DNA of 64,000 nucleotides from assembly GCF_021442025.1 (NCBI RefSeq), contig NZ_CP090446.1:3782001-3846000 (forward strand), read 5' to 3'. Shown here piece after piece: positions 8,341 through 17,496 of the stretch. Each line of letters starts with the position of its first letter. Positions within the stretch are counted from its first letter, which is position 1. The DNA comes from Sphingobacterium sp. SRCM116780. Lineage in GTDB: Bacteria; Bacteroidota; Bacteroidia; Sphingobacteriales; Sphingobacteriaceae. The translations under genes were made by a program, and so were the position numbers. The notes below the pieces were generated by a model. It was not told the DNA's origin. It did not search any database and saw only the letters and a list, made by a program, of their open reading frames with translations.

Positions 8341-9375
8341 TTACAATTGGGAAACTTTTTCCAACGTAAATCCAAATGTCGTGCCAATACCTTCTGTACT
8401 TCTGACGTTTACATTTTGTTGATGCGCTTCGATGATATGTTTGACAATAGCTAAACCAAGTCCAGATCCCCCAATTTCTCTCGATCTACTTTTATCTATT
8501 CTGTAAAAACGCTCAAAGACTCGACTTAGAGATTTTTCCTCTATACCATATCCATCATCTGTTATTTCTACTAAAACTTGTTCGAATAAAGGAAAAATAC
8601 GAATCTGGCTTGTACCACCAGATCTTCCATATTTAATGGAATTCTCGATAAGGTTTACAAGTACTTGATTAATTTTATGTTTATCCGCTTTTACCCACTG
8701 GGATGTTCCTGGTTTAATTTTTAATATGATCCGAATATTGTGGGTTTTTGCTTTATCCTCTAAGGATTCTTTTGTTTCTTTAATGAGTTCAACGATATCA
8801 AACTTTTCAATATTCAAAACCATTTTTCCTGATTCTAACTTAGCTATTTCATCCAAATCCTGAATGAGATAATTAAGGCGATCTACATTTTTAGAAGCTT
8901 TATTTAAAAATGTTTTTGCCATTTCTAAATCTTCTTCCATTAAACCATCCTGGAGCGTTTCAATATATCCTTGTATAGAAAAAAGTGGTGTTTTGAATTC
9001 GTGAGAAACATTCGATAAAAATTCTCTTCGAAATTTTTCTTGGGATTTTAATTGTTCAATTTCATTTTTTTTCGCTTTAGCCCAAGCTTTCACTTCATTT
9101 TCGGCATCTGTGATGGGATCAGCTGTCATCTGTTCACCTAAAGCATCTTTCAGGTCTTTTCCTAACTTCAGATTATGTATCAACTTGTACATCGTATTGA
9201 TTCTTTTATAGATATAACGCTCAAATACAAAGTTGAACAGTAGAAAACTGATGAGAGATGCAACGATAAAAATAAGTAAAAATGTTTTCCAGTCTGCATG
9301 ATAGTAAAAACTAACCGCAGAAATAGCAAGACCTACGGCTAATGAGCAGTTTAAAACAAGCTGTCTAAAATTCAT
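8341..9375 (-). CDS. Sensor histidine kinase, PhoR-like
   Basis: A 344-residue membrane sensor kinase. Two transmembrane helices (about 8-27 and 31-51) are separated by only a few residues, so there is almost no periplasmic sensor, as in PhoR. A linker is followed by the dimerisation domain with the phospho-acceptor His125 in SNVSHEFKTPL, the N box (VLVNLIENSIKYG), the G1 box (DDGYGI), the F box (FERFYRID) and the G2 box (GGSGLGLAIVKHI). All catalytic boxes are intact. No response regulator is adjacent. Its position next to the DUF47-pit genes and their PHO-like repeats supports a role in phosphate sensing, but this is inference. Confidence 0.88.
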   Translation of the reverse strand: MNFRQLVLNCSLAVGLAISAVSFYYHADWKTFLLIFIVASLISFLLFNFVFERYIYKRINTMYKLIHNLKLGKDLKDALGEQMTADPITDAENEVKAWAKAKKNEIEQLKSQEKFRREFLSNVSHEFKTPLFSIQGYIETLQDGLMEEDLEMAKTFLNKASKNVDRLNYLIQDLDEIAKLESGKMVLNIEKFDIVELIKETKESLEDKAKTHNIRIILKIKPGTSQWVKADKHKINQVLVNLIENSIKYGRSGGTSQIRIFPLFEQVLVEITDDGYGIEEKSLSRVFERFYRIDKSRSREIGGSGLGLAIVKHIIEAHQQNVNVRSTEGIGTTFGFTLEKVSQL

Positions 9376-9444
9376 GTATATAAAATATAAAAGGCTTTAG
9401 TATTTACCAAAGCCTAAGATAATTATTCCTTTATTAATAAATTA

Positions 9445-10098
9445 TTAAAACTTTCCGATGATAGTTTTACCCCCAACAACTTTATCTCCGATATTGACAT
9501 TGATTTGAGTTCCAAGAGGTAAAAATAAGTCAACACGAGAACCAAATTTGATAAACCCAAACTCCGAACCTTGTGTGACATTGTCATTTTCTTTTACATA
9601 CCATACAATACGACGTGCTAATGCACCTGCAATTTGTCTAAAAAGAACCTCAACCCCTTGTGCGTTTTTGACTACAACAGTAGTTCTTTCGTTATCTGTT
9701 GATGATTTTGGGTGCCATGCAACTAAAAACTTTCCTGGATGATATTTGAAAAAACTAACAATACCACTAATTGGGTTGCGATTTACATGCACATTGATTG
9801 GCGACATGAAAATTGACACTTGTATCCTTTTATCATGAAAGTACTCTGTTTCCACTGTTTCCTCAATAACCACAACTTTTCCATCTGCAGGACATAAGAT
9901 TGTACCCTCTTGTGCGACAATTTTTTTAGTTGGACTACGAAAGAATTGAACAATCGTAATAAAAAGAAATCCTGACAGGATATAAATAATCCATTTGATA
10001 AACTGAGGAGCATCATAATAGTCTGCAACAGCATTCGCAATAAATATTACTAAAACAGTAATTGCCAAACTTGTATATCCTTCTTTGTGAAATTTCAT
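9445..10098 (-). CDS. psd: Phosphatidylserine decarboxylase, short form
   Basis: Converts phosphatidylserine to phosphatidylethanolamine, the main Bacteroidota phospholipid. The proenzyme is 217 residues, matching the short Psd group. Two N-terminal membrane segments are followed by the conserved NVHVNRNPISG and, near the C-terminus, FGSRVDLFLP, where the G-S bond is the expected self-cleavage site creating the pyruvoyl group. I chose the ATG at 10098 (MKFHKEGYTS) rather than the in-frame ATG at 10128, because TATATTTG (10116-10123) lies between them and would place the transcript start just before 10098. Confidence 0.87.
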   Translation of the reverse strand: MKFHKEGYTSLAITVLVIFIANAVADYYDAPQFIKWIIYILSGFLFITIVQFFRSPTKKIVAQEGTILCPADGKVVVIEETVETEYFHDKRIQVSIFMSPINVHVNRNPISGIVSFFKYHPGKFLVAWHPKSSTDNERTTVVVKNAQGVEVLFRQIAGALARRIVWYVKENDNVTQGSEFGFIKFGSRVDLFLPLGTQINVNIGDKVVGGKTIIGKF

Positions 10099-10115
10099 GC
10101 TTATAATGTTTTTTG

Positions 10116-10123
10116 CAAATATA
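10116..10123 (-). promoter_or_regulatory. TAnnTTTG promoter -7 element for psd
   Basis: TATATTTG on the minus strand followed by C, a perfect match to the Bacteroidota -7 consensus, 17 bp before the psd ATG at 10098. No clear -33 element was found. It decides the start codon of psd. Confidence 0.6.
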
Positions 10124-10134
10124 ATCAAATAGTC

Positions 10135-11238
10135 CTATTGTCCTTTTTCTCGATGAATTATTATTGGTAGAAATGTAATTTTCCCTTCAGAATTTTTATA
10201 TATTTTCCCTGCAATAGTAAGTTTATCCTCTATTGGCAGCCCATTTTCCAATGAAGGATAATAGAAGTCGATATTCGATAATACGTTCAATAGAAGATTA
10301 TTAATATGGTTAAACGATGTTGGCTTTATAAAATTGAATTTACTTGGATCTCCATACTTGTCCAATTTGACCGAATACTCAAAACTATCTTCCGTAAAAT
10401 CTTTTAGATCAAGTAAATTGAAAACTTCTGTTAGATTTTTACTGATCATCATATTGAAGTTTGAAACATCATCAAAATTGCAGGCTTTAAAAGTGAGTGA
10501 TTCCGCTCTGGAAAAAGGATCATAAGGTATTATCCCAAATCTAGTTTGCTTGTAGGAATTGTCGGCGACATAATCATTACCAAGGATTAATTCCCCATTT
10601 TGATAACTCTCTGTTGCGATTAAAGTTTCTTCTTCACCTTTATTATACCCAGATATTCTCCATTTACCGTCCTGTTTACCATCTTTTATTTTTCCTTTTG
10701 CCATATAGAACTCAAACCCATATCGATTATAACCCTCAAATGGAATGGAGAATGCAAAAGTTCCATTTCCATTGATGACTTTCTGTACACCCTCAGGTAA
10801 CCAAAAGTTATTAATTAAAATAACACTATCTGTATACAAAAGATTCATAGCTGGCTTATTATTGGGATAATAATGGTTCACTTCACCTGTAATGATATTA
10901 TTTACAAAAGTTGCTTCCCACTTTATTTTACCATTTGAATGGTAAGCTTTGAATAATCCCTCTTTTACTCCATTGTTATAATTCCCCTCCAGAATGAGTC
11001 TTCCATTATTATTAAAATCTTTGAAAGATCCATCAAATTTCTGTGTTTTGGTATTTAATTTAACAACACGTTCAATAGACTTAAATTCACAATTCTTCTC
11101 TGCTAAATAATAATTTTTATCAAAATAGAAACGAAAAGTATTGCCCTCTACTTTTTCATAATAAATAGGTTTTTCTTGTGCTCTAATACCATTCAAAAGT
11201 AAAATGCAAGTCATCAATGTGAACAAAAATCTTCTCAT
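10135..11238 (-). CDS. Exported protein with YwqK/MORN-like repeats
   Basis: A 367-residue protein with a clear signal peptide (MRRFLFTLMTCILLLNGIRAQ region, cleavage after about residue 20). Between about 75 and 230 it carries repeated strands of the YwqK/MORN type: GRLILEGNYNNGVKEGLFKAY, then SNGKIKWEATF and KDGKQDGKWRIS. The C-terminal ~130 residues match nothing I know. Automated pipelines often call this family a YwqK antitoxin, but here it is exported and has no toxin partner, so that name should not be taken functionally. It sits between polA and psd on the same strand. Function unknown. Confidence 0.75.
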   Translation of the reverse strand: MRRFLFTLMTCILLLNGIRAQEKPIYYEKVEGNTFRFYFDKNYYLAEKNCEFKSIERVVKLNTKTQKFDGSFKDFNNNGRLILEGNYNNGVKEGLFKAYHSNGKIKWEATFVNNIITGEVNHYYPNNKPAMNLLYTDSVILINNFWLPEGVQKVINGNGTFAFSIPFEGYNRYGFEFYMAKGKIKDGKQDGKWRISGYNKGEEETLIATESYQNGELILGNDYVADNSYKQTRFGIIPYDPFSRAESLTFKACNFDDVSNFNMMISKNLTEVFNLLDLKDFTEDSFEYSVKLDKYGDPSKFNFIKPTSFNHINNLLLNVLSNIDFYYPSLENGLPIEDKLTIAGKIYKNSEGKITFLPIIIHREKGQ

Positions 11239-11263
11239 AATTTAAGTTTCTGCAGTTTATTGT

Positions 11264-14050
11264 TTAATGTGCTTCAAGCCAATTTTTACCCTGGCCGACC
11301 TCCACGACCAAAGGAATCTCTGTTTTGATGGCTGTTGTCATTTTTGTTTCAATAATTTTTTTGAAAATCTCCACTTCATTTTCAGGAACATCAAACACAA
11401 GCTCATCATGTACTTGCATAATCATTTTACCGGTCAAGTTTTGATTTTTGATCTCCTCTTGAATGGCGATCATTGCAATTTTAATCAAATCTGCTGCAGA
11501 CCCTTGTATAGGTGCATTGATTGCATTTCGTTCCGCAAAGCCCCTAACAGTCATATTTGCAGAGTTAATATCTCTCAAATAACGTCTTCTCTTCAGAATT
11601 GTTTCAACATAACCATTTTCTTTTGCGAAATCTAATACTTCACTCATGTATCTTTTAATGCCAGCATATTGATTAAAATATTGATCAATAATTTCAGCCG
11701 CTTCTTTACGAGGAATCCCTAAACTTTGTGATAGACCAAAAGCAGATTGACCATAGATAATTCCAAAATTGACCGCTTTTGCATTTCTACGTTGGTCAGA
11801 AGTAACTTCGTCTAATGCTAAACCATACACCCTTGCTGCTGTAGCACGATGAATATCATGACCAGAAGTAAACGCTTCCATCATATTCGGATCTTTGCTC
11901 AGTTCAGCAATAAGACGTAATTCGATTTGCGAATAATCGGCAGAAAGAATCACATTACCCTCATGACGAGGAATGAACGCCTTTCTTACTTCACGACCAC
12001 GTTCCGTTCGGATAGGGATGTTTTGCAAATTGGGATTCGTTGAACTTAAGCGACCAGTAGCAGCAACCGCTTGATTGTAAGAAGTATGAATCAAACTAGT
12101 ATGCGGATTAATTAATTCTGGTAAAGCATCTACATAAGTAGATTTTAACTTCTGAAGCTGTCTGAAATTTAATATATCTTGTACGATATCTGACTTATAG
12201 GCTAACGTTAATAGTACATCCTCTCCCGTTTTGTATTGACCAGTTTTTGTTTTCTTTGCTTTAGGATCTAATTTTAATTTATCAAAAAGAACCTCTCCCA
12301 ATTGTTTCGGAGAAGCAATATTGAAGTTGACACCCGCTTTTTCATAAATGCAGGATTCCAATTCTTTAATGTCAAATTCTAGGGTTTTAGAAAACTGTTG
12401 TAATGCGTTAATATCTATACGAACACCATTTCTCTCTATCTCTGCTAAAACATATACCAATGGAAATTCTACTTTGTTTGCTAAGTCAAGCGTATTCGTT
12501 TCTTCTAATAAAGGTTTAAAGATTTCTTTTAATTGTAGTGTAATATCAGCATCTTCTGCAGCGTACTCTTTGATTAGATCGAGCTCAACATCACGCATGT
12601 TACCTTGCTTCTTTCCTTTGCTACCAATCAATTCAGTAATAGAAACAGGCTTATAGTTTAGATAATTCTCAGACAAGACATCCATACCATGTCTCGTATC
12701 TGGGTCAATTAAATAATGAGCAATCATTGTGTCAAAAATTGGACCTTTGACAGAAACTTGATAGCGAGCTAACAATAAAATGTCATACTTAATATTCTGA
12801 CCAATTTTTTCTATTTGATCATTTTCTAAGACAGGTCTGAAAATATCAAGAACCTGTTGAGCCTCTTCACGAGTTTCAGGAGTAGGGACATAGTATGCTT
12901 TCCCTTTTTCATAAGAAAAAGATAAACCGACGATATCTGCTAGATTCGCATCTAAGCCTGTAGATTCTGTATCGAAACAAAAACTAGTAAGTGTGGAAAG
13001 CTGCAGTGCTAATGCCTCTTGTTCTTCCTTCGTATTCACCAGAATATAGTCATGATCAGTATTTTCAATCGTATGGATTGGTCCTGTTGGTACCTCTTCC
13101 TCTGTTAAGCTGAAATCCGTAGGAAGAGAAAATAAATCCATTTGACCAGAATTATTTTTCGGAGCATCTATCTGATTAAGACCTTCTCCAAACACCCGCT
13201 TGCCGAGTGTTCTGAACTCCAATTCTATAAATAGAGGCTCTAAAACTTCCTTGTTTGGCTCTTCAATTAATAATTTTTCCTCTTCAAGTTCAACAGGAAC
13301 ATCCAATAAGATCGTTGCGAGCTTTTTCGAAATTAATCCCTGTTCAGCAAAATTCTCAATATTCTCACGTTGTTTACCTTTTAACTGATTCGCATTTGCA
13401 ATGATATTTTCCATCGATCCAAATTCTTGAATCAATTTTTTTGCTGTCTTTTCACCAATTCCAGGTATTCCAGGGATATTGTCTACGGCATCACCCCAAA
13501 GGCCCAAAATGTCAATGACCTGATTAACGTCCGTTACCTCCCATTTTTCGAGAATTTCTTTTACCCCTTGTATTTCAGCACCATTACCCATGCGTGCAGG
13601 TTTATAAATAAAGATATTTTCTGATACCAATTGACCAAAATCTTTATCTGGAGTCATGCAGTATACTTGAAACCCTTCTTTTTCAGCTTTTTTTGCAAGC
13701 GTTCCTATAATATCATCTGCTTCATACCCATCTTTTGTAATGATAGGAATATTAAAGCCTTCTATTAACTTGAAAATATATGGAATCGCCGTTGAAAGAT
13801 CTTCAGGCATTTTTTCACGATGTGCCTTATAAGCCTCAAACTCAATATGGCGAGCTGTAGGTGCAGCTGTATCAAAAACTACCGCTAAATGAGACGGCTG
13901 TTGGTTTTTTAATATTTCCAGCAACGTATTTGTAAATCCCATTATTGCGCCTGTATTTAATCCAGTAGAAGTAATACGAGGTGTTTTGCTTAATGCAAAA
14001 TAGGCTCTATAAATAAGGGCCATGCCATCTAGAAGAAATAGTTTTTTCAC
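11264..14050 (-). CDS. polA: DNA polymerase I
   Basis: A full-length 928-residue repair and Okazaki-fragment polymerase. The N-terminal 5'-3' exonuclease/FEN domain (about 1-290) carries FDTAAPTARH, DGYEADDIIG and TPDKDFGQL. The 3'-5' proofreading domain appears active, with the Exo I residues in DTESTGLD, NIKYD for Exo II and YAAED for Exo III. The polymerase domain has motif A (SADYSQIELR), motif B (RRNAKAVNFGIIYG, with the Phe that discriminates against dideoxynucleotides) and motif C (QVHDEL). All three activities therefore look intact. It is transcribed divergently from rsgA across a ~110-bp spacer. Confidence 0.97.
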   Translation of the reverse strand: MKKLFLLDGMALIYRAYFALSKTPRITSTGLNTGAIMGFTNTLLEILKNQQPSHLAVVFDTAAPTARHIEFEAYKAHREKMPEDLSTAIPYIFKLIEGFNIPIITKDGYEADDIIGTLAKKAEKEGFQVYCMTPDKDFGQLVSENIFIYKPARMGNGAEIQGVKEILEKWEVTDVNQVIDILGLWGDAVDNIPGIPGIGEKTAKKLIQEFGSMENIIANANQLKGKQRENIENFAEQGLISKKLATILLDVPVELEEEKLLIEEPNKEVLEPLFIELEFRTLGKRVFGEGLNQIDAPKNNSGQMDLFSLPTDFSLTEEEVPTGPIHTIENTDHDYILVNTKEEQEALALQLSTLTSFCFDTESTGLDANLADIVGLSFSYEKGKAYYVPTPETREEAQQVLDIFRPVLENDQIEKIGQNIKYDILLLARYQVSVKGPIFDTMIAHYLIDPDTRHGMDVLSENYLNYKPVSITELIGSKGKKQGNMRDVELDLIKEYAAEDADITLQLKEIFKPLLEETNTLDLANKVEFPLVYVLAEIERNGVRIDINALQQFSKTLEFDIKELESCIYEKAGVNFNIASPKQLGEVLFDKLKLDPKAKKTKTGQYKTGEDVLLTLAYKSDIVQDILNFRQLQKLKSTYVDALPELINPHTSLIHTSYNQAVAATGRLSSTNPNLQNIPIRTERGREVRKAFIPRHEGNVILSADYSQIELRLIAELSKDPNMMEAFTSGHDIHRATAARVYGLALDEVTSDQRRNAKAVNFGIIYGQSAFGLSQSLGIPRKEAAEIIDQYFNQYAGIKRYMSEVLDFAKENGYVETILKRRRYLRDINSANMTVRGFAERNAINAPIQGSAADLIKIAMIAIQEEIKNQNLTGKMIMQVHDELVFDVPENEVEIFKKIIETKMTTAIKTEIPLVVEVGQGKNWLEAH

Positions 14051-14159
14051 GAATTCTAATTTTAAGGTAACGCTTACAAAGGTAATAAAAACGATAAACC
14101 ATAAGTTTAATAAATTTTTACGAATTTTGCACTATGATAGAGGTGCAAAAAGAACATAT

Positions 14160-15080
14160 ATGAGAGGATTAGTGACTAAATCTACGGGTAGTTGGTATCA
14201 AGTGTTGGGAGAAGATGGAAAACGTTATGACTGTCGTATAAAGGGAAAATTTCGAACAAAAGGTATTAAAAGCACAAATCCAGTTGCAGTTGGAGATTGG
14301 GTTCATTTTGAGATAGAGCCAGATCTTGAAAGTGCTGTTATCAATGAGTTGGAACCTAGGCGTAATTATATCATCCGCAAATCTGTTAATCTTTCTAAAC
14401 AGACACAGATTATTGGGGCTAATTTAGACCAAGCATTTTTGGTTGTGACATTAGCCTCTCCACCGACATCCTTAGGATTTATCGATCGTTTCTTAGTAAC
14501 TGCAGAAGCATATAGTATTCCTGCAATCTTGATTTTCAATAAGTTGGATCTTTTTAGTGAAGAAGGGCTTACTATTTTACAAGACTATAAAAGTATTTAT
14601 GAGCATATAGGCTACCCCTGCTATGAAGTATCTGCATTGACTGGCTATAATATTGAACAACTGAAAGACTTATTAAAAGATAAGACTACCCTGATATCGG
14701 GGCATTCAGGTGTTGGAAAATCAACGTTAATTAATGCGATTGTTCCAGAATATGAAGTTAAAACAGGAGATATTTCTGATTGGTCTGATAAGGGAAAACA
14801 TACAACAACGTTTGCTGAAATGTATGATCTTCCGCTTGGTGGAAAACTGATTGATACACCAGGCATTCGTGAGTTGGGAGTTGTGGATATTGAAAAACAA
14901 GAATTATCCCATTTCTTTCCTGAGATGCGAGCATTGATGAATCAATGTCGATTTGACAATTGTCGACATATAAACGAGCCCGGATGTGTCGTTATGGAAG
15001 CTGTAGAAGATGGGGATATCGAATCTTCCCGTTATGATAGTTATCTAAGCATCTATCACAACGAGAATAATCGTATGTAA
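14160..15080 (+). CDS. rsgA: Ribosome small-subunit-dependent GTPase A
   Basis: A circularly permuted GTPase that checks late maturation of the 30S subunit. An N-terminal OB-fold (about 1-70) is followed by the permuted G motifs: NKLD (127-130, G4) comes before GHSGVGKS (171-178, G1) and DTPGIREL (G3). The C-terminal zinc domain has CRFDNCRHINEPGC. The frame is open upstream to 14022, but that would give an odd extension overlapping polA. The ATG at 14160 gives MRGLVTKSTG, the normal family N-terminus. A near-consensus -7 box (GAATTTTG, 14122-14129) fits this start. It ends 1 bp from the convergent gene. Confidence 0.94.
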   Translation: MRGLVTKSTGSWYQVLGEDGKRYDCRIKGKFRTKGIKSTNPVAVGDWVHFEIEPDLESAVINELEPRRNYIIRKSVNLSKQTQIIGANLDQAFLVVTLASPPTSLGFIDRFLVTAEAYSIPAILIFNKLDLFSEEGLTILQDYKSIYEHIGYPCYEVSALTGYNIEQLKDLLKDKTTLISGHSGVGKSTLINAIVPEYEVKTGDISDWSDKGKHTTTFAEMYDLPLGGKLIDTPGIRELGVVDIEKQELSHFFPEMRALMNQCRFDNCRHINEPGCVVMEAVEDGDIESSRYDSYLSIYHNENNRM

Positions 15081-15081
15081 T

Positions 15082-17496
15082 TTATTTTTTCGCTATAAAA
15101 TCTTGTAAATACGTGCATTCACGAGCTGCAACTTGATAAAAAGCTGTTGTACTATATTGATCTTTTAGCTGGTGAAAATACTTGTTGTGAATTGAAAATT
15201 GATAAAAGGGATTTTCAGCACTACTTGCATAATATTTCCACCTGCTCTCATCATTCAGCTCATAGTCTTTTTGTTCACATTTAGCTAACATAAAGGTACA
15301 TTTAGCCTTGAAATTTGGATCCGAACCCAATTCTCTTGCTTTCGCATACCACTCTTTTGCAGTCTTTGTTTGCGTATAATTCCTTTTCCAATAATTTTCT
15401 GGTTTAGTGTTATTGTCGTATGAAGACCAATCATAGGAAACCAAAGACCAAGCATTTCCATAGGTGCTCGTTTGATAGAGCGCGTTTGCCATTTGAAAAT
15501 AGTAGTCCGCTTTCTTCCCATTTCTCGTTTCTGACTTTATTAGATTTTGAAATTTGAGCATACGAGCCGCATATTCTAATTTTGTCATAGCAGTAAGGTC
15601 ATATCTTTTGGGATAATCATTGATGGTGACAATAAATGGATTAGGAGCAATTACCTCCTCTGAGTACCAGTTACTATATTCCTTTGATTTATAGGTTACA
15701 GGCAATTTCTTAAACGTTTTTACGGCATTAGTAAAATCTAATTCTCTGAGATAAGCCGTTCCCAATAATTCTGTCAAGTAAGTTTTATTTACCTTTTTAA
15801 TATCCTCCAATAAAAATTGCACCATCTTCGAATGTCTTTCAGGCTTTTCGATATACTCTTGCACCTGTATCAATGTCTTTGGTGTTAAACTGTTTTGCCA
15901 AAATTCTACTGTACCGTATTGCAAGTTATCTTCCAGTGTATCCTTTACAAACCCATAATTGTAGAAAATGTCCGCTTTGACAGCTGCTAAGCTGGCTAGG
16001 GCAGTATCTTTCTTTATTAAATATTGATTGACGACGATATTTTGCAAAATATTTCTTGAAATAAGGCTATAAGAGCCATTTGCAAATGCACTGTAATAGC
16101 GATCATCACTTCCTTTTACTTGTTCTTTTTGAGATTTTTCTTGTAGCCATCTTAATGTTGCGATTAACTGATCCTCATCCAATGATTTATCTTTTTCCCA
16201 ATCTGTCAACTGCGTCAGCATACCTGTTATACGGAACTGATCTTTCAAATTTTCATTCAAAGATTTAGTTTTCACCATCTTCAAGTATTGCTTTGCTAAA
16301 TCATTTTCACCATTTAACCAGCTGAGGTAAGAAGCTGTGATTAAACCCAACTGAGGTTGAACATATTTTTTGTCTTCATATATTTTGAGAGAAAGCGCCC
16401 TAATATCCTGTAAATGCTTTTGAATATTAGCTTTGTTTTCATCCTCATACCAACTTGAATAGCCATATCCCAATAGATGAGGTTTAATAAAATAATTTTC
16501 GATTTTATTTACTTCTCTGGTTAAAAGAACAACATTGATCGTATTGGCAGGGTCCAATCGATAACAATTTTGAAGATATTCATCATTACTATTAGGGTCG
16601 TTAAATCCGATCATTGCATTGATATTGAACTGGTCTGCTTTGGATTTCGCAAAAGCAAATATTTCAGCATCCGCTACCGTAATATAGTGAAAGTTGTCAT
16701 AGGCTAATATTCTTCTTTCAGGAGATTTCGTAAATACTTTAGAAAACAAGAAAGCTGCTTTTGCAGGATCGCCATTCTTTCTGATTGACCCTGCATAATT
16801 GGATAGTGCCCATCCCAAGACAGGAGATTTAGATTTTGCATTCGCTAGATGTTTTTCATAAATCGCGATACTTTTTTCATACTTCTTAGCGAATAGATAT
16901 AACCGGGCTGCCTGGTATGCATATCGTATTTGAAGAAAACTATTCTTCTTGAAGTTGAAGATATTTCCTTCAGCTTTCTTTGCAAACGCTTCTATTTCAT
17001 CAAAATTTCTTTCGTCAGGACTCCACGGATCTTGCGCTATATTGGTTATGGGCTCTTGATCTTTGGTGAAATTGAAGTACTCAAGTTCAGCTTTGTTTTC
17101 TTTTAATAAAAGACGTTGAACAAAACTATTGTCTTTGACGGAATCTGGTAAAGTTTTAAGATCTGTTTTTTCATGGAGAAGCAGAGTGGTCTCCTGGTTG
17201 GCTTCATACATCATCGCCAAAACATCTTTTTCTTTAACTGTAGCGCCTAAATGATTGATCCAATCATTAACATTTACTTTAGCCTCGCTTATCGGCTCCT
17301 GTTCTGTATATAAAAACTGGTATGGAATAAATTGAAAAGCCGAAAAACTATTGTCTTCCAGGTTTGGGAGGAAATACGTTTGTTGATTGTCATACGGATC
17401 GATTTCTGGTCCACATGCAATATTGATGGCCATTTCACTAAAATAAAGGGCTATTGTTGCGCTAGAAAGCAGCAATAATTTCTTGTAAATCTGCAT
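15082..17496 (-). CDS. Large exported protein of unknown function, TPR-like
   Basis: About 804 residues starting at the ATG at 17496; a longer TTG start at 17514 is possible but less likely. A hydrophobic N-terminal segment ends at INIACGPE, so Cys28 could be a lipidation site, although the lipobox is not ideal. CGPE(x)DPYD is a pattern I associate with large uncharacterised Bacteroidota surface proteins. The body is helical and shows TPR/Sel1-like elements (for example FLLEDIKKVNKTYLTELLG, and YFQMANALYQTSTYGNAWS near the C-terminus). The start overlaps the end of the upstream lipoprotein gene by 35 bp, so the two are translationally coupled and probably work together. No function is assigned. 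Confidence 0.75.
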   Translation of the reverse strand: MQIYKKLLLLSSATIALYFSEMAINIACGPEIDPYDNQQTYFLPNLEDNSFSAFQFIPYQFLYTEQEPISEAKVNVNDWINHLGATVKEKDVLAMMYEANQETTLLLHEKTDLKTLPDSVKDNSFVQRLLLKENKAELEYFNFTKDQEPITNIAQDPWSPDERNFDEIEAFAKKAEGNIFNFKKNSFLQIRYAYQAARLYLFAKKYEKSIAIYEKHLANAKSKSPVLGWALSNYAGSIRKNGDPAKAAFLFSKVFTKSPERRILAYDNFHYITVADAEIFAFAKSKADQFNINAMIGFNDPNSNDEYLQNCYRLDPANTINVVLLTREVNKIENYFIKPHLLGYGYSSWYEDENKANIQKHLQDIRALSLKIYEDKKYVQPQLGLITASYLSWLNGENDLAKQYLKMVKTKSLNENLKDQFRITGMLTQLTDWEKDKSLDEDQLIATLRWLQEKSQKEQVKGSDDRYYSAFANGSYSLISRNILQNIVVNQYLIKKDTALASLAAVKADIFYNYGFVKDTLEDNLQYGTVEFWQNSLTPKTLIQVQEYIEKPERHSKMVQFLLEDIKKVNKTYLTELLGTAYLRELDFTNAVKTFKKLPVTYKSKEYSNWYSEEVIAPNPFIVTINDYPKRYDLTAMTKLEYAARMLKFQNLIKSETRNGKKADYYFQMANALYQTSTYGNAWSLVSYDWSSYDNNTKPENYWKRNYTQTKTAKEWYAKARELGSDPNFKAKCTFMLAKCEQKDYELNDESRWKYYASSAENPFYQFSIHNKYFHQLKDQYSTTAFYQVAARECTYLQDFIAKK

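Noticed and set aside
10135..11238. Toxin-antitoxin system (YwqK antitoxin)
   Set aside because: The protein carries a signal peptide and no toxin-like gene is adjacent; the repeats are MORN-like.
14022..14159. An N-terminal extension of RsgA overlapping polA
   Set aside because: The extra 46 residues do not resemble the family, and the ATG at 14160 gives the normal OB-fold start.
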